Assembly (NCBI GenBank): GCA_963662175.1
Contig: OY759216.1
Span: 38,829,087 to 38,893,086 of the forward strand
Direction: 5' to 3'
Source of the DNA: Aradus depressus
Lineage: Eukaryota; Arthropoda; Insecta; Hemiptera; Aradidae
DNA: 64,000 nucleotides
The position numbers were made by a program, and so were the translations under genes. Positions 55,006-64,000 of this stretch are shown one piece after another. Within the stretch, counting starts at the first letter, position 1, and every line of letters starts with the position of its first letter. Under the pieces are notes generated by a model that saw only the letters and a program-made list of their open reading frames with translations, had not been told where the DNA came from and searched no databases.

Positions 55006-57130
55006 TTATATGAAGGAACTCTCACTTTACATATGTACCTGTAAATTGGTTGGTAAGCAAATTTTCCGAAGACAAAATATGTTCCACTGCTTGTCTTACT
55101 AACGAAGGACTGATTTTGTGTATCGAAGTTGGGTACACGTTACTTCAGTAACTATTACATTTTTTTTTACTTTTTATACATAACAAGAGAGGAGAATACG
55201 GTTATTTATACATTATGGAAATATTTGTCCAATGTTTAATTATTGATTAAATGTCCCTTAATTAATTACTAACAAAATTCGCCACTTTGGTTTTTTTAGA
55301 AATGTTATTGAGGCTAGATTTCTTCAAAAGTTAAGAAATAGTGACATGTTTCCCTTGCTACATGTTTATGCTAGAACAAAAATAATTTGTATAAAAGCTT
55401 CATTTCATTTTTTTTTTCTCAGTATTTTCTCAATAAATACTTTCGGAAATAAGGGGGTAAGGGGGGTTGAAAACTTGTAAATGCATTTATTCGAGTTTCG
55501 TATAAAAAAAATTAATCCAAACCAGTGTATATATTTTTGAAATCCTCCTAGATATTCCTTCCTTTTCTATGATGCTCCTCACAAAAGATTTATGACTTTT
55601 TTTTGGAAGGGGGCGCTTAATTACAGATAAATCTTTATAATTTGTCAGAAATATTATTGATGGGTTATATGCATCTATGGGCTCATATGAGTGAGCTAAA
55701 TGTCAAATTTTAGCTTTCCAGGTTGATCAAAAATTATACAAAACTGTGACAGAATGACGGATAACGTAGGCTTTCCATAAGGGTTCCGTTTTTACTATCT
55801 GCGGTAAGGAAACCTAAAAAATAAAAAAAAACGTAACAATCAATCATGAAACACGATGGAAGACTAAAATGATTTTTTTTTTTTTTTTTCTTTGACACTC
55901 AACACCAACATTCCAGGATTATTCCTTTCTTTTTTTTTTTATGAAATGTTGATCAAGATTTCAGTGATTCCAAACATTGCTATGTATGTACTGACTATTA
56001 GTATACTGTAAATTTAAAAAATGGTTCATTCCTACAAGTACTGTAAAAAATATCTTAAAATGAAATTAATTAGGGTAACAAAAACTGTATATACATAACA
56101 CAAGTATTTTTTATTTAATTTATTGATAATTTTAAAATAAAATTGTGTTCCTAAGAAATCTGCAATGTTTTTTATTATTTTAACATCCTGCTTTACTATA
56201 CAGTAAATGTATAATAATTACATTATTATATAATGAGTTTGGCTGCAAACAAACTTTTAGAATAAATATGATGATGACAGAATGTCCTCAATTTTTTTTT
56301 AACTGTTCTCCAGTAACATGTAGTTGGCGCAGTACTTGGAATGGCGACTATGAAATATTTCACCGGAACATTTTTCTTGTTCTCGTTTGTAATGAATATG
56401 AAATAAAATCGAGACAAAAGTCAATTATATAAATGCAGGAACTTGGCAAAATTTGCTTCTACCGAAGAACAGAGAGAGAGCAGTATATTTGAGGTTTTTA
56501 ATAAAGGTAATTAAAAAACAAAATTAGATGTCAAAAGGAGCAGAAGAAAGAAAGATCAACAAAGAAGAAAGACAACTTTGCCAAGTTCCTCCATTCATAT
56601 ATTGATCTTTAATTGCATCAATTTTATTTCATGTTCATTATCATCGAGCACAAAAACAATTTGTCCGTCTTTGTATTTACTTTAAATGTGTTTAAAAACT
56701 TTTCATTCCAAACATTTATCTTTTTATTATTGTTTTTTCTATTCTACATTTTTTATTTCAATTTCAACATATAACTATTTAGTACATTCATCTAATCTTT
56801 GGTTTTAAAATCACTTCAACGTTCTAATGCGAGTTTAACCAAGATGCCGTTTTCAATTTTTAGTAAACATTTTCCTGTACCTAAACCGTTTAGCACATTT
56901 TTATTACTTTTATTGAGAGCAATCTAGGAGACCCAGAGAAAACAAACAAAACGTTGATAAAAAATAAATAAGAAACTCTAATTATTTTGTAATAAAAGAA
57001 AAGCTGGTAATTTTCGTTAATTTGACGGTTGACCCTATTTTATTTTTTTCCCCCTGATGTACCATGCATATTGGCTTCACCCTATTAATAAAGACCATTA
57101 TATGTCGTCGCCAAAGGAAAAAAAAAAAAA
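55006..57130. other. Convergent intergenic region
   Basis: 3' UTRs of the sushi/MAM gene (+) and the DEG/ENaC gene (-) should meet here. It is AT-rich with A/T tracts and no recognisable gene. AATAAA at about 55,432 on + is a candidate polyadenylation signal for the former. Confidence 0.5.
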
Positions 57131-57375
57131 TTATTTATTGAATGGAAATTTTAAAAAATCATTATTTTTATGTTTTCTTACAAATGTTACTTGTTTAGTA
57201 TTTGTTGCAACTTTGTTATCATTAAAGAACCTTTTATTTTCTTCCTGATGAATTTTGTTGTTTGACTCATTTTGACCCTTCGCAGAACTACTTCCAAAGG
57301 TGAAAATAATAATAAGTTCAACAATACTCAGAAGACTGGCACCCAAAAAGAGGCCTGCAGTACCACCCATACTTA
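57131..57375 (-). CDS. DEG/ENaC last exon: TM2 and C-terminal tail
   Basis: Acceptor TTTTGTTGCAG. Completes Val, then SMGGTAGLFLGASLL and SIVELIIIFTF, followed by a polar tail ending FPFNK. The GAS filter is intact. AATAAA overlaps the stop codon. Confidence 0.93.
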
Positions 57376-60300
57376 CTGCAACAAAACAAAATACATTATC
57401 ATACATTTAGATTAATAGACATTTAAATTTTCAATAGAAATTGTTTGATTCAAAATAGACAATTTTACAAAAAGTTGCACACATATTGCGGAACTTGTTT
57501 TCTCAATCCTTTTTTGGCTTAATTAGAAACACATCGCAATTACCTCAATATGGGGAACTCAAATAAGTCACCTCCATATCCTTTCTGCCATGTCTTAAAA
57601 CTGAAATATGATTTCAAGATTTTTAAAAATCTTGAATACCTACTTTTAATCCTTGAACGAGATAGGATACACCAACAACTTGGAGAAATAAAATCTATGT
57701 CGGGAACCATTTTTATTTTAGTGGACTTCAAACAGATTCCAGTTTTACAAAAAAAAAAAAAATAAAAATAACCCTCACTGATTTGCACAGGGAGCACAAA
57801 TAAATATAATATCTGAATTAATTCTACATCGTATTCGAGTATTAGTATAGAACTGCCATTCATGAGTTACCAACCCCTGAAAATTCTAAAAAAGGTTTTT
57901 GTTCCAATTTTTTTAGAGTTGTTACTATATTTTCTAGATTAAATTTTGAATATTGTACAAAAACTCACCAACAAGATCAAGCCTCGTTCGTACGACATTT
58001 CTCAGAAATCTTTGGGAGGGAAGTCTGTCCATTACTATTGATATTTTCATCCCACTTTCTTCATTACTGTTATTGAGAAAAATGTAAAATAAATTATAAT
58101 ATAAAATTATAGTCAAACCAAAACGGGTTTAATATGAAGATGGCTGACGTAGTGAGAAGTGATTATTTCACAGGTTGTCAAATAAAATATAGTATGACCT
58201 CTCATAGATTTTTATTACAAGTAGTTAGCCGGCTTTCGAGGTTTCCCTCATCATCAGGCAGTCTGATAAAAAACTAAATAATTGTATAATAAAATAAATA
58301 AATAAAACAATGTAAAAACGTTAACAATTTAAAATATCATGGATGGAGGACAGACGAGTTATTCCTGTCAGCAGGTTGTGACTCAGATGGTGGACAGGAA
58401 TAACTCGTCTGTCCCCATCCATGATGTTTTAAATTGTTAACGTTTTTACATTGTTTTATTTATTTATTTTATTATACAATTATTTAGTTTTTTAATTTTT
58501 TATCAGACTGCCTGATGATTAGGGAAACCTCGAAAGCCGGCTAACTACTTGTAATAAAAATCTGTGAGAGGTCATACTATATTTTATTTGACAACCTGTG
58601 AAAAAAAACGGGTTTTGTGTAGCCTAGACCCCCTGTTCTTGACTATAGTCTTATTTAAGGACTATGTTTGCCAGTAACTTTTAGTACGGAACTGTAAAGC
58701 CCTGTGACAAATGGGACTGTAACTTGCTACGTAGAATGGTGCGTTAAGGCAGGCTAAGGGTGGCTATTCTGAGAAGGCTACTGGAAACAATACGGGAGGT
58801 GGGTGACCAAAGAGCAGAGAGCTATCAAGATAACCGGGCGACCAGAACCAGGGTCAAGCAGATAACGGAATCCATTTGAATGTAGCGGCCAGCAGAATTC
58901 GAAATATATGCAGGGAAATAGACTGCCTTTGAGAAGATGTGGGAGTTTGTAATGTCGTGAAGGAAGTACGAGTGTTGAAGCCCCTCTTTGAGTTGACGTT
59001 TATTATTTTGTCAGTTTAAAAGTAGATCTTGTTGAATCAATTGACGTTAATTGCTGCGGTACCTACTTAATTAATTATAAGTTTCGAAATTTGTGATCTT
59101 ATGCGATGTGAAGTAAGTTGTTTCAATGTAGCAAATTCATAAATTTTATTCATAAGTAAATAAATTCAGAGATCTTCAGGATGAAAATCCAGGCATAGTA
59201 ATTAGGTACCCGTAACATGAATAAAAAAATTTTAATAACCAAAATTGTCTTTTTGGCCATGATCGGAAATTAATGAAAATGCATACACTTATTGAAAATA
59301 GTGTATTTGTTATTTATAATAGAGAGCTGTCATTTTCAATCATGAAGTTCTGATTTACACTACCCAATCCTCTTCTTTTGTATGTAATTCTCATCTTTCA
59401 AAATCTCCTATCTCATGCAAATCTACGATCTTGAAACAGTTTATTATACCGAAGATAACACAAGTCGTGTCCTGGTCATTTCGAATGATTTGGCAATGGA
59501 CGGTCCATTGTCGTCTCAAAGTATGTGTACATGTGTTCGTCGTCAGAAAGAAAAACATTACTCGTTCTACCGAGAGGTCTATTTCGTTGTCTGTTTTCGT
59601 CCAAGTGCCGTCAGGTTTGCAGAGTGGTGGGGAGAACAATTTATGGGAAACCATTATTTCGATAAAAATGAATGCTTACAATACTTACTGGGAGCTTACT
59701 CGAGATATAATGGTATAGTCGGGCTCTGTACAGCTCGGAATGCAGTTACATATCAGACCCTTCTTCTTAAAGCCTTTTATCGTCAAAACACGAAGAGTTT
59801 CTAAAATTGCACATCACCAGTTTCACAATTTTTCATTAACAGAATCACAATATTAAAAAGAACTGATCAGATAACACAGTAAGAGGTTCCATAGGAGACA
59901 AATGAGAACAAAAAACAATTAAATAACATCCTCTATAAAATGTATTGCTGGGGAAGTAACAACAGAACAGTAATGTGTTGTAAAGTGCAGATATGTCACG
60001 ACAAAGGTAAAATGCAGTGTCGTGTACATTAGAGAACGATACGTGGTATGTTAATAGCATAAGAGCTCAGAGAGGATTTCGCTAAGCCCTGTCAATCATG
60101 ATTAGGGCACGTTGTTCGTTTTGAGATGGAATACAGCCAATGAAATAGCTAGGATTCACAGGGTGGGAGAAGAAATTAGGTAACTGGGGGGACGAAACTC
60201 TTCTTCATCAAGAGGAAGGATAGCCCGAACTGTTCGTGTGGCGGCATCGAAACTGCAGAACATGTGGTCTTCGATTTCCCGCTGTACGACAGGCCTAGGG

Positions 60301-63300
60301 TGGAGTTGATCCGCGCGACAGGATCGCATTTGGAATTGATTCTGTCGGATGATGGAGTCCAACTACCCGGCGTTGAGCCGGTTTGTCACCTCCTGGTGGG
60401 AACAGAAAAAGCCCTTCTGACCCGGCGCCGGGGGCGATTGACGGGCCAGGCCCGAGTTCTACCCCCGGTGACCGCGATATAGAAGCAGCCTCACTCCACC
60501 GATCTCGAACTCTCTCGGCGCCACCAGGCAGCTGCAACACAAGGAGGTCTGGGAGCGCCAGTCCCCCCGTAAGGGACCAGAGGCTAGCAACCTGTAAATA
60601 ATATTTTTATATTGTAAATAAAACCAATTTATTATGTCTACCTATTCCCCGACGAAGTTGATTTGTCGGAGCACCCGTAGAAAAAAAAACTGGGGGACGG
60701 GGTGGAGAGGGACTGGCCTGCAGAAACCCTCAAATATTGCAACAGAGACCACATCCTCCCAGTACTCGTAATCCATATCTCGTGAGTAGAAGGGCAGACG
60801 ATCTGCAAATGCCCAGTACCACACAGATGCCTTCTAACATCTAGTGCTCCACGCATCCCTGGAAAGGACGACTCTTGGCAATCCCCTCCATTAATGGGCC
60901 ATATCACTCTAGCTTCGCACATCGGTTTCCATCTGGCTGCTCTTAACATAGTTTCCTGGCCAACCATGATCTAATACAAGATGGCATCACCTGTCCACCT
61001 AGGCGACAACCTTCAGAATTACACATTTACTGTGGCATATAGCTCTAAAGATCAGAATTAGTAGATTCAATCAACCTGTTGATGATATGTTTTTGGTACA
61101 GCGAAAACATGGCTGTCAGAGGTTAATGTAAAATTGTATAAATTAAACTTGTGATAATGTAGTAAACCTTCGAGAGAAAGGATACCTTATTCAGAAAATT
61201 TCAAATTATTTATTCGTGTGAGACTTATAATTTGATGCAAACTTCTTCCTATCTTTCCTTGTATTAGAAAATCCTTTAGAAGGTTCTAAATGTTTCGATT
61301 ACCAGCAATGGCTTTTGGGGCTCTGTGATTTGATAAGATGGAACCTGGAACTGACCAAGCCCCTGAAATTTAACCGAAGGTGTGGGAATATAGTTTTTAG
61401 CGTACTTTTGCATAGTATATGATCAAAGACTATTTATAAGTTTTAGGTCGTGTTATATTCGTCCTATAGAACCCCAATAAAAGTATAATAATTAATACTA
61501 AGTAGCTATAAAAATAGGCTAACAAGAAAAAAATAAATAAATTTAGTAAATTAATATAGTTATGAACCAGCATGAGTTGTAAGACATGCGAGACCTTCAA
61601 CGTTGCATGTAGGCACTCCATCTGAAACATTATACATCACCAGTTTCTTTGAGAGAGAAAAAAGTTGAACAGGTAGATTTTTAAACATGAAATGATGGAG
61701 CATTTAATGGCTACATATGGAGAAGACTTACATTGTTTGGGCATGAAGTGATGGGTGCAGTTACAGAGGAGGACTTGTGCCTTAGCTCTGCAGTTGACCA
61801 CACAAGCCGAGTAGCTATAGTAGCTGTACACTCCCAGGTTGCTCTCTTCGGCAAACCTGCATTTTCTCTGATCAACTGAAATTTTTCTCAGCATTGGATC
61901 GTTGCTTATCTCGGCTACCTAAGATGGAATAATTATGAAAATAGAAAAAATAAATAAAACAAAGAAGTTTTTTAACTTTTATATTGTCTAATTCCACAGA
62001 AATATGAATGAATGAATAACTTTATTGGTCATAAAGAATTATCTTACAGCAAGCAGTTCGATACATATACAAAAATACAACAATTTCTGAATAATAATAA
62101 TATTTGTCTCTAATCATGGCATAGATGGGGCAGTCTATCAGACATTGGGCCAGGTCATCCCTCTCCTCCAGAGAACGCAACCCACAACTAATCTCAGAAG
62201 AGAACTCATGTTTTCGTTTCTTATATAAATCCGTGTTCCCTTTTTCCCTGCTAATCGAAGGTGGACAAGCACTCTTAGCTGTTTATATGGCTATGAAGGC
62301 GGGAATTCCACAGAAATATATATACATAAAGTGTACCGGTTTCGACTTACACCATCATGGGGTTTATAGCGAAATGCAGTGTATAAAATTGGCTATTTGA
62401 CATAATATCGAAGTAGAAGAAGAAAATATAAATGAGTACATACTCTTAAAATACACAATATATTATATTAACTGAGTGAAGTTATGAGAGATGAAAATAT
62501 AAATGAGTACATACTCTTAAAATACACAATATATTATATTAACTGAGTGAAGTTATGAGAGATGAAAATATAAATGAGTACATACTCTTAAAATACACAA
62601 TATATTATATTAACTGAGTGAAGTTATGAGAGATGAAAATATAAATGAGTACATACTCTTAAAATACACAATATATTATATTAACTGAGTGAAGTTATGA
62701 GAGATGAAAATATAAATGAGTACATACTCTTAAAATACACAATATATTATATTAAATGAGTGAAGTTATGAGAGATGAAAATATAAATGAGTACATACTC
62801 TTAAAATACACAATATATTATATTAACTGAGTGAAGTTATGAGAGATGAAAATATAAATGAGTACATACTCTTAAAATACACAATATATTATATTAACTG
62901 AGTGAAGTTATGAGAGATGAAAATATAAATGAGTACATACTCTTAAAATACACAATATATTATATTAACTGAGTGAAGTTATGAGAGATGAAAATTTGAA
63001 GTGAGTTTGGTTGTTCAAACAATTCCCATTTTTTTTTGCTCTATTAATTCCCAAACTGTTCCATCGCAGGAATGTATTCGGACATAATTCTATGGGATAT
63101 TTTTCTTTATATTTTTTCTTCATATTGGCTAAATACAAATAAAGATGAGAAATGCAAAACTCAACATTTAGTAACTAAAAGAAGCTTCGTTAAAGATAAC
63201 GCACTGTTATTTTGAATAGCATATCTCGGATTCTAATGAATTCTTAAAATATCAAAGCACTAAGTGACGTCGTAGCTTGAAAAGCCAATCGAATGGGGGA

Positions 63301-63475
63301 TTGTTTATTGAGACTTCATTTCTCCATTCCCCCTGACTGGAGGATAGAAGGCCACGAAGAATGGATACAGACTTACTTGAAATGTGAGTACGAAGTTGGT
63401 GCCCCAGTTGAGGACGACCCTCTCCTCTTGGGGGTGATTGATATAGGGCACATCTTCTCTAGAGTGGATATATAC
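57131..63475 (-). CDS. Pickpocket-type DEG/ENaC sodium channel, C-terminal part
   Basis: Six coding exons on -: 63377-63475, 61732-61918, 61569-61622, 59689-59800, 57969-58066, 57131-57375. Phases agree and give 264 residues to the stop. DEG/ENaC subunits form trimeric amiloride-type sodium channels with two membrane helices and a Cys-rich extracellular domain. Seen here: the extracellular palm/thumb (VYIHSREDVPYI, DQRKCRF, YYSYSACVVNCRAKAQVLLC, NCTHHF, TCNVEGLACL, CNCIPSCTEPDYT), the pre-TM2 motif RFLRNVVRTRLDLV, and TM2 with the GAS selectivity filter (GGTAGLFLGASLLSIVEL). The cytoplasmic tail is about 55 residues and Lys/Asn-rich. The intracellular N-terminus, TM1 and first extracellular part lie beyond the right edge. 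The insect-type layout supports a ppk family member; which one is not determined. Confidence 0.9.
57969..58066 (-). CDS. DEG/ENaC exon: pre-TM2
   Basis: Acceptor CTCAATAACAG, donor GTGAGT. NEESGMKISIVMDRLPSQRF then LRNVVRTRLDLV: the strand and pre-TM2 segment found in all pickpocket proteins. Confidence 0.9.
58167..58602. repeat. Large inverted repeat with hammerhead-like cores
   Basis: Arms of just over 200 bp (58,167-58,369 and 58,393-58,602) are near-perfect reverse complements around about 23 bases. Each contains CTGATGAT...GAAACCTCGAAAGCCGGC (minus at about 58,226-58,257, plus at about 58,512-58,541). The outer ends read TTCACAGGTTGT. It lies in a DEG/ENaC intron. Likely two Penelope-type termini in opposite orientation. 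Confidence 0.88.
58512..58541 (+). ncRNA. Hammerhead-like motif (degraded)
   Basis: CTGATGA, stem II arms around GAAA (AGG with CCT; the mirror copy has GAGG with CCTC), GAAA, and the palindrome AGCCGGCT. Stem I pairing is poor, so activity in the present form is doubtful. Confidence 0.4.
59689..59800 (-). CDS. DEG/ENaC exon: Cys-rich segment
   Basis: Acceptor GCAATTTTAG, donor GTAAGT. TLRVLTIKGFKKKGLICNCI then PSCTEPDYTIISRVSS. CNCxPSCTE is the diagnostic DEG/ENaC signature. It begins with two bases completing a Glu codon and ends with two bases of a His codon. Confidence 0.9.
60175..60660 (+). pseudogene. 3' fragment of a non-LTR retrotransposon (R1/Jockey-like)
   Basis: On + the frame reads SPNCSCGGIETAEHVVFDFP then LYDRPRVELIRA and continues to a stop at 60,482. 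C-x-C-x(6)-H-x(4) in this form ends many R1/Jockey-type ORF2 proteins. An AATAAA-bearing 3' region follows. The 5' part is missing. It sits in the intron between two DEG/ENaC exons. Its unusually high GC content compared with its surroundings also marks it as foreign. Confidence 0.65.
61569..61622 (-). CDS. DEG/ENaC small exon (54 bp)
   Basis: Acceptor ATGTTTCAG. With the preceding T it encodes YGVPTCNVEGLACLTTHA, the conserved C-x(4)-GLxCL region. The donor GTTCAT is weak, but phase and family similarity both require the exon to end here. Confidence 0.82.
61732..61918 (-). CDS. DEG/ENaC exon: thumb/palm Cys region
   Basis: Acceptor TTCCATCTTAG, donor GTAAGT. VAEISNDPMLRKISVDQRKC, YYSYSACVVNCRAKAQVLLC and NCTHHFMPKQ match the pickpocket consensus closely. 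Confidence 0.93.
62000..62285 (-). pseudogene. Probable 3' fragment of another non-LTR retrotransposon
   Basis: On - the frame reads LRSLEERDDLAQCLIDCPIY, reminiscent of the ending of R1/Jockey-type ORF2 proteins, and then runs into a 3' end whose + strand is ATAACTTTATTGGTCATAAA. Only the tail is left. Family is uncertain. Confidence 0.45.
62290..62400 (-). mobile_element. Penelope-type terminal fragment, degraded hammerhead-like core
   Basis: On -, GTCGAAACCGGTACACTTTA then TGTATATATATTTCTGTGG parallels the fragment at 26,170-26,280. The CTGANGA element has decayed to CATGATGG. Confidence 0.45.
62420..62998. repeat. 71-bp minisatellite, about eight units
   Basis: Units start ATGAAAATATAAATGAGTAC and end AGTGAAGTTATGAGAG at 62,491, 62,562, 62,633, 62,704, 62,775, 62,846 and 62,917, with partial units at both ends. 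Only one substitution is obvious (TAAATGAG for TAACTGAG near 62,755). It lies in a DEG/ENaC intron. Confidence 0.95.
63377..63475 (-). CDS. DEG/ENaC exon, most upstream one in the window
   Basis: Acceptor TTTTGTTGAG, donor GTAAGT. VYIHSREDVPYINHPQEERV then VLNWGTNFVLTFQ. H-(S)-x-x-(D/E)-V-P is a classical pickpocket motif. Phase 0 at both ends. Confidence 0.88.
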
Positions 63476-63579
63476 CTCAACAAAAAAAATATATATGTAA
63501 CTTACTAGATGTAGCGGGGCGCGCTGTACGGGAGGGTCACTAACCTGCCGGAAATGTTGTGGCTTTGAACATCAATAGC

Positions 63580-64000
63580 ATTGTTATATCTCTGTATAAT
63601 ATGCTGCAGCTAATGTTCTGGTCCCAGAAACATGGCGGATATTAAGTCTAAAAATCCCTTCTGCCGATCCCTGACTGGTGCGCCCGTGATTACGTTGAAT
63701 ACTCCTGTAATCAACTCCAGGCTGAGGTGGATGTTAAGCCTAACGCTATAACATACTGCTACCATTTCCAATCCACACTCACCACCCCTGTTTGGTGCGC
63801 TCGTGGTAGCCATTACGTTCGATACTGAGGTGGATGTTAACCCTAACGCCGCTACCAGTTCTTTTTACTCACCAACAGTTACGTTGATTGGTGCCCCACA
63901 GTTGCTGTTATGGTGGATGTCCCCACAGTTAGCTTCAGGTTGAAATGGATGTTAAGCCTAACGCCGCTACCAGTTCTTTTTACTCACCAACAGTTACGTT
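63580..64000. repeat. Degenerate tandem repeat at the right edge
   Basis: TGGATGTTAAGCCTAACGCC and CAGTTCTTTTTACTCACCAA recur with a spacing of about 115 bp (63,830 and 63,945), and looser copies occur near 63,730. The array runs off the window. It should lie in an intron of the channel gene. Confidence 0.65.

Noticed and set aside
59415..59804. 129-codon + strand ORF overlapping a DEG/ENaC exon
   Set aside because: The minus strand carries CNCIPSCTE with correct splice sites and phases; the + frame is its shadow.
59845..60060. Candidate channel exon reading FYLCRDISALYNTL on -
   Set aside because: No acceptor or donor in the needed phase; the exon at 61,569-61,622 fits both phase and the conserved GLACL motif.
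60638..60967. 109-codon minus-strand ORF
   Set aside because: Higher GC than its surroundings and open, but no motif recognised in any frame; probably part of a transposon fragment. Not enough to call a gene.
1..64000. CRISPR arrays, bacterial operons, ribosome binding sites, integrated virus genomes
   Set aside because: Spliced genes and eukaryotic transposons throughout; no spaced direct-repeat array of CRISPR type and no recognisable viral gene set.

Overview
The window looks like arthropod, most likely insect, genomic DNA. It is AT-rich, its genes are split by long introns with GT-AG boundaries, and it is full of insect-type mobile DNA: an I/Jockey-like non-LTR element, hAT deletion derivatives, a Ty3/Gypsy-like LTR element, tRNA-derived SINEs and Penelope-type hammerhead-like motifs. 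The presence of a pickpocket-type DEG/ENaC channel also points to an insect. The species cannot be named from sequence alone.

Layout. 1-11,200 is mostly AT-rich non-coding DNA with one terminal coding exon of an unidentified coiled-coil gene on + (2,850-2,981), a fold-back MITE and SINEs. 11,242-12,129 (-) is an intronless DHHC palmitoyltransferase. 12,563-18,130 (-) is a full-length non-LTR retrotransposon with two intact ORFs, a long A tail and a probable short target-site duplication. 19,351-35,222 (-) is a catalase-like gene, rebuilt here from ten coding exons with consistent phases. Its 6-kb last intron holds a complete 3,994-bp LTR retrotransposon (20,893-24,886) whose two 845-bp LTRs look identical. 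39,986-55,005 (+) is a ten-exon gene for an 830-residue single-pass membrane protein: signal peptide, two sushi domains, MAM, somatomedin-B, a long Ser/Thr-rich region and a transmembrane helix. 57,131-63,475 (-) holds the last six coding exons of a pickpocket-type DEG/ENaC channel; its 5' part lies beyond the right edge.

The host genes do not form an obvious pathway. The catalase-like gene and the sushi/MAM gene are divergent, with about 4.8 kb between their known coding parts. The sushi/MAM and channel genes are convergent.

The strongest candidates for something undescribed are: (1) the catalase-like protein, in which the catalytic distal histidine codon reads tyrosine while the proximal heme tyrosine motif is intact, suggesting a pseudo-enzyme; (2) a set of hammerhead-ribozyme-like motifs, two of them inside large inverted repeats, whose stem II varies compensatorily; (3) an LTR element that encodes a coiled-coil, Gag-like N-terminus joined to an integrase-type GPY/F tail with no protease, RT or integrase core; and (4) the unusual domain order of the sushi/MAM/SMB membrane protein. 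All exon models were made by eye from splice sites, phase and family similarity, with no alignment or transcript data.
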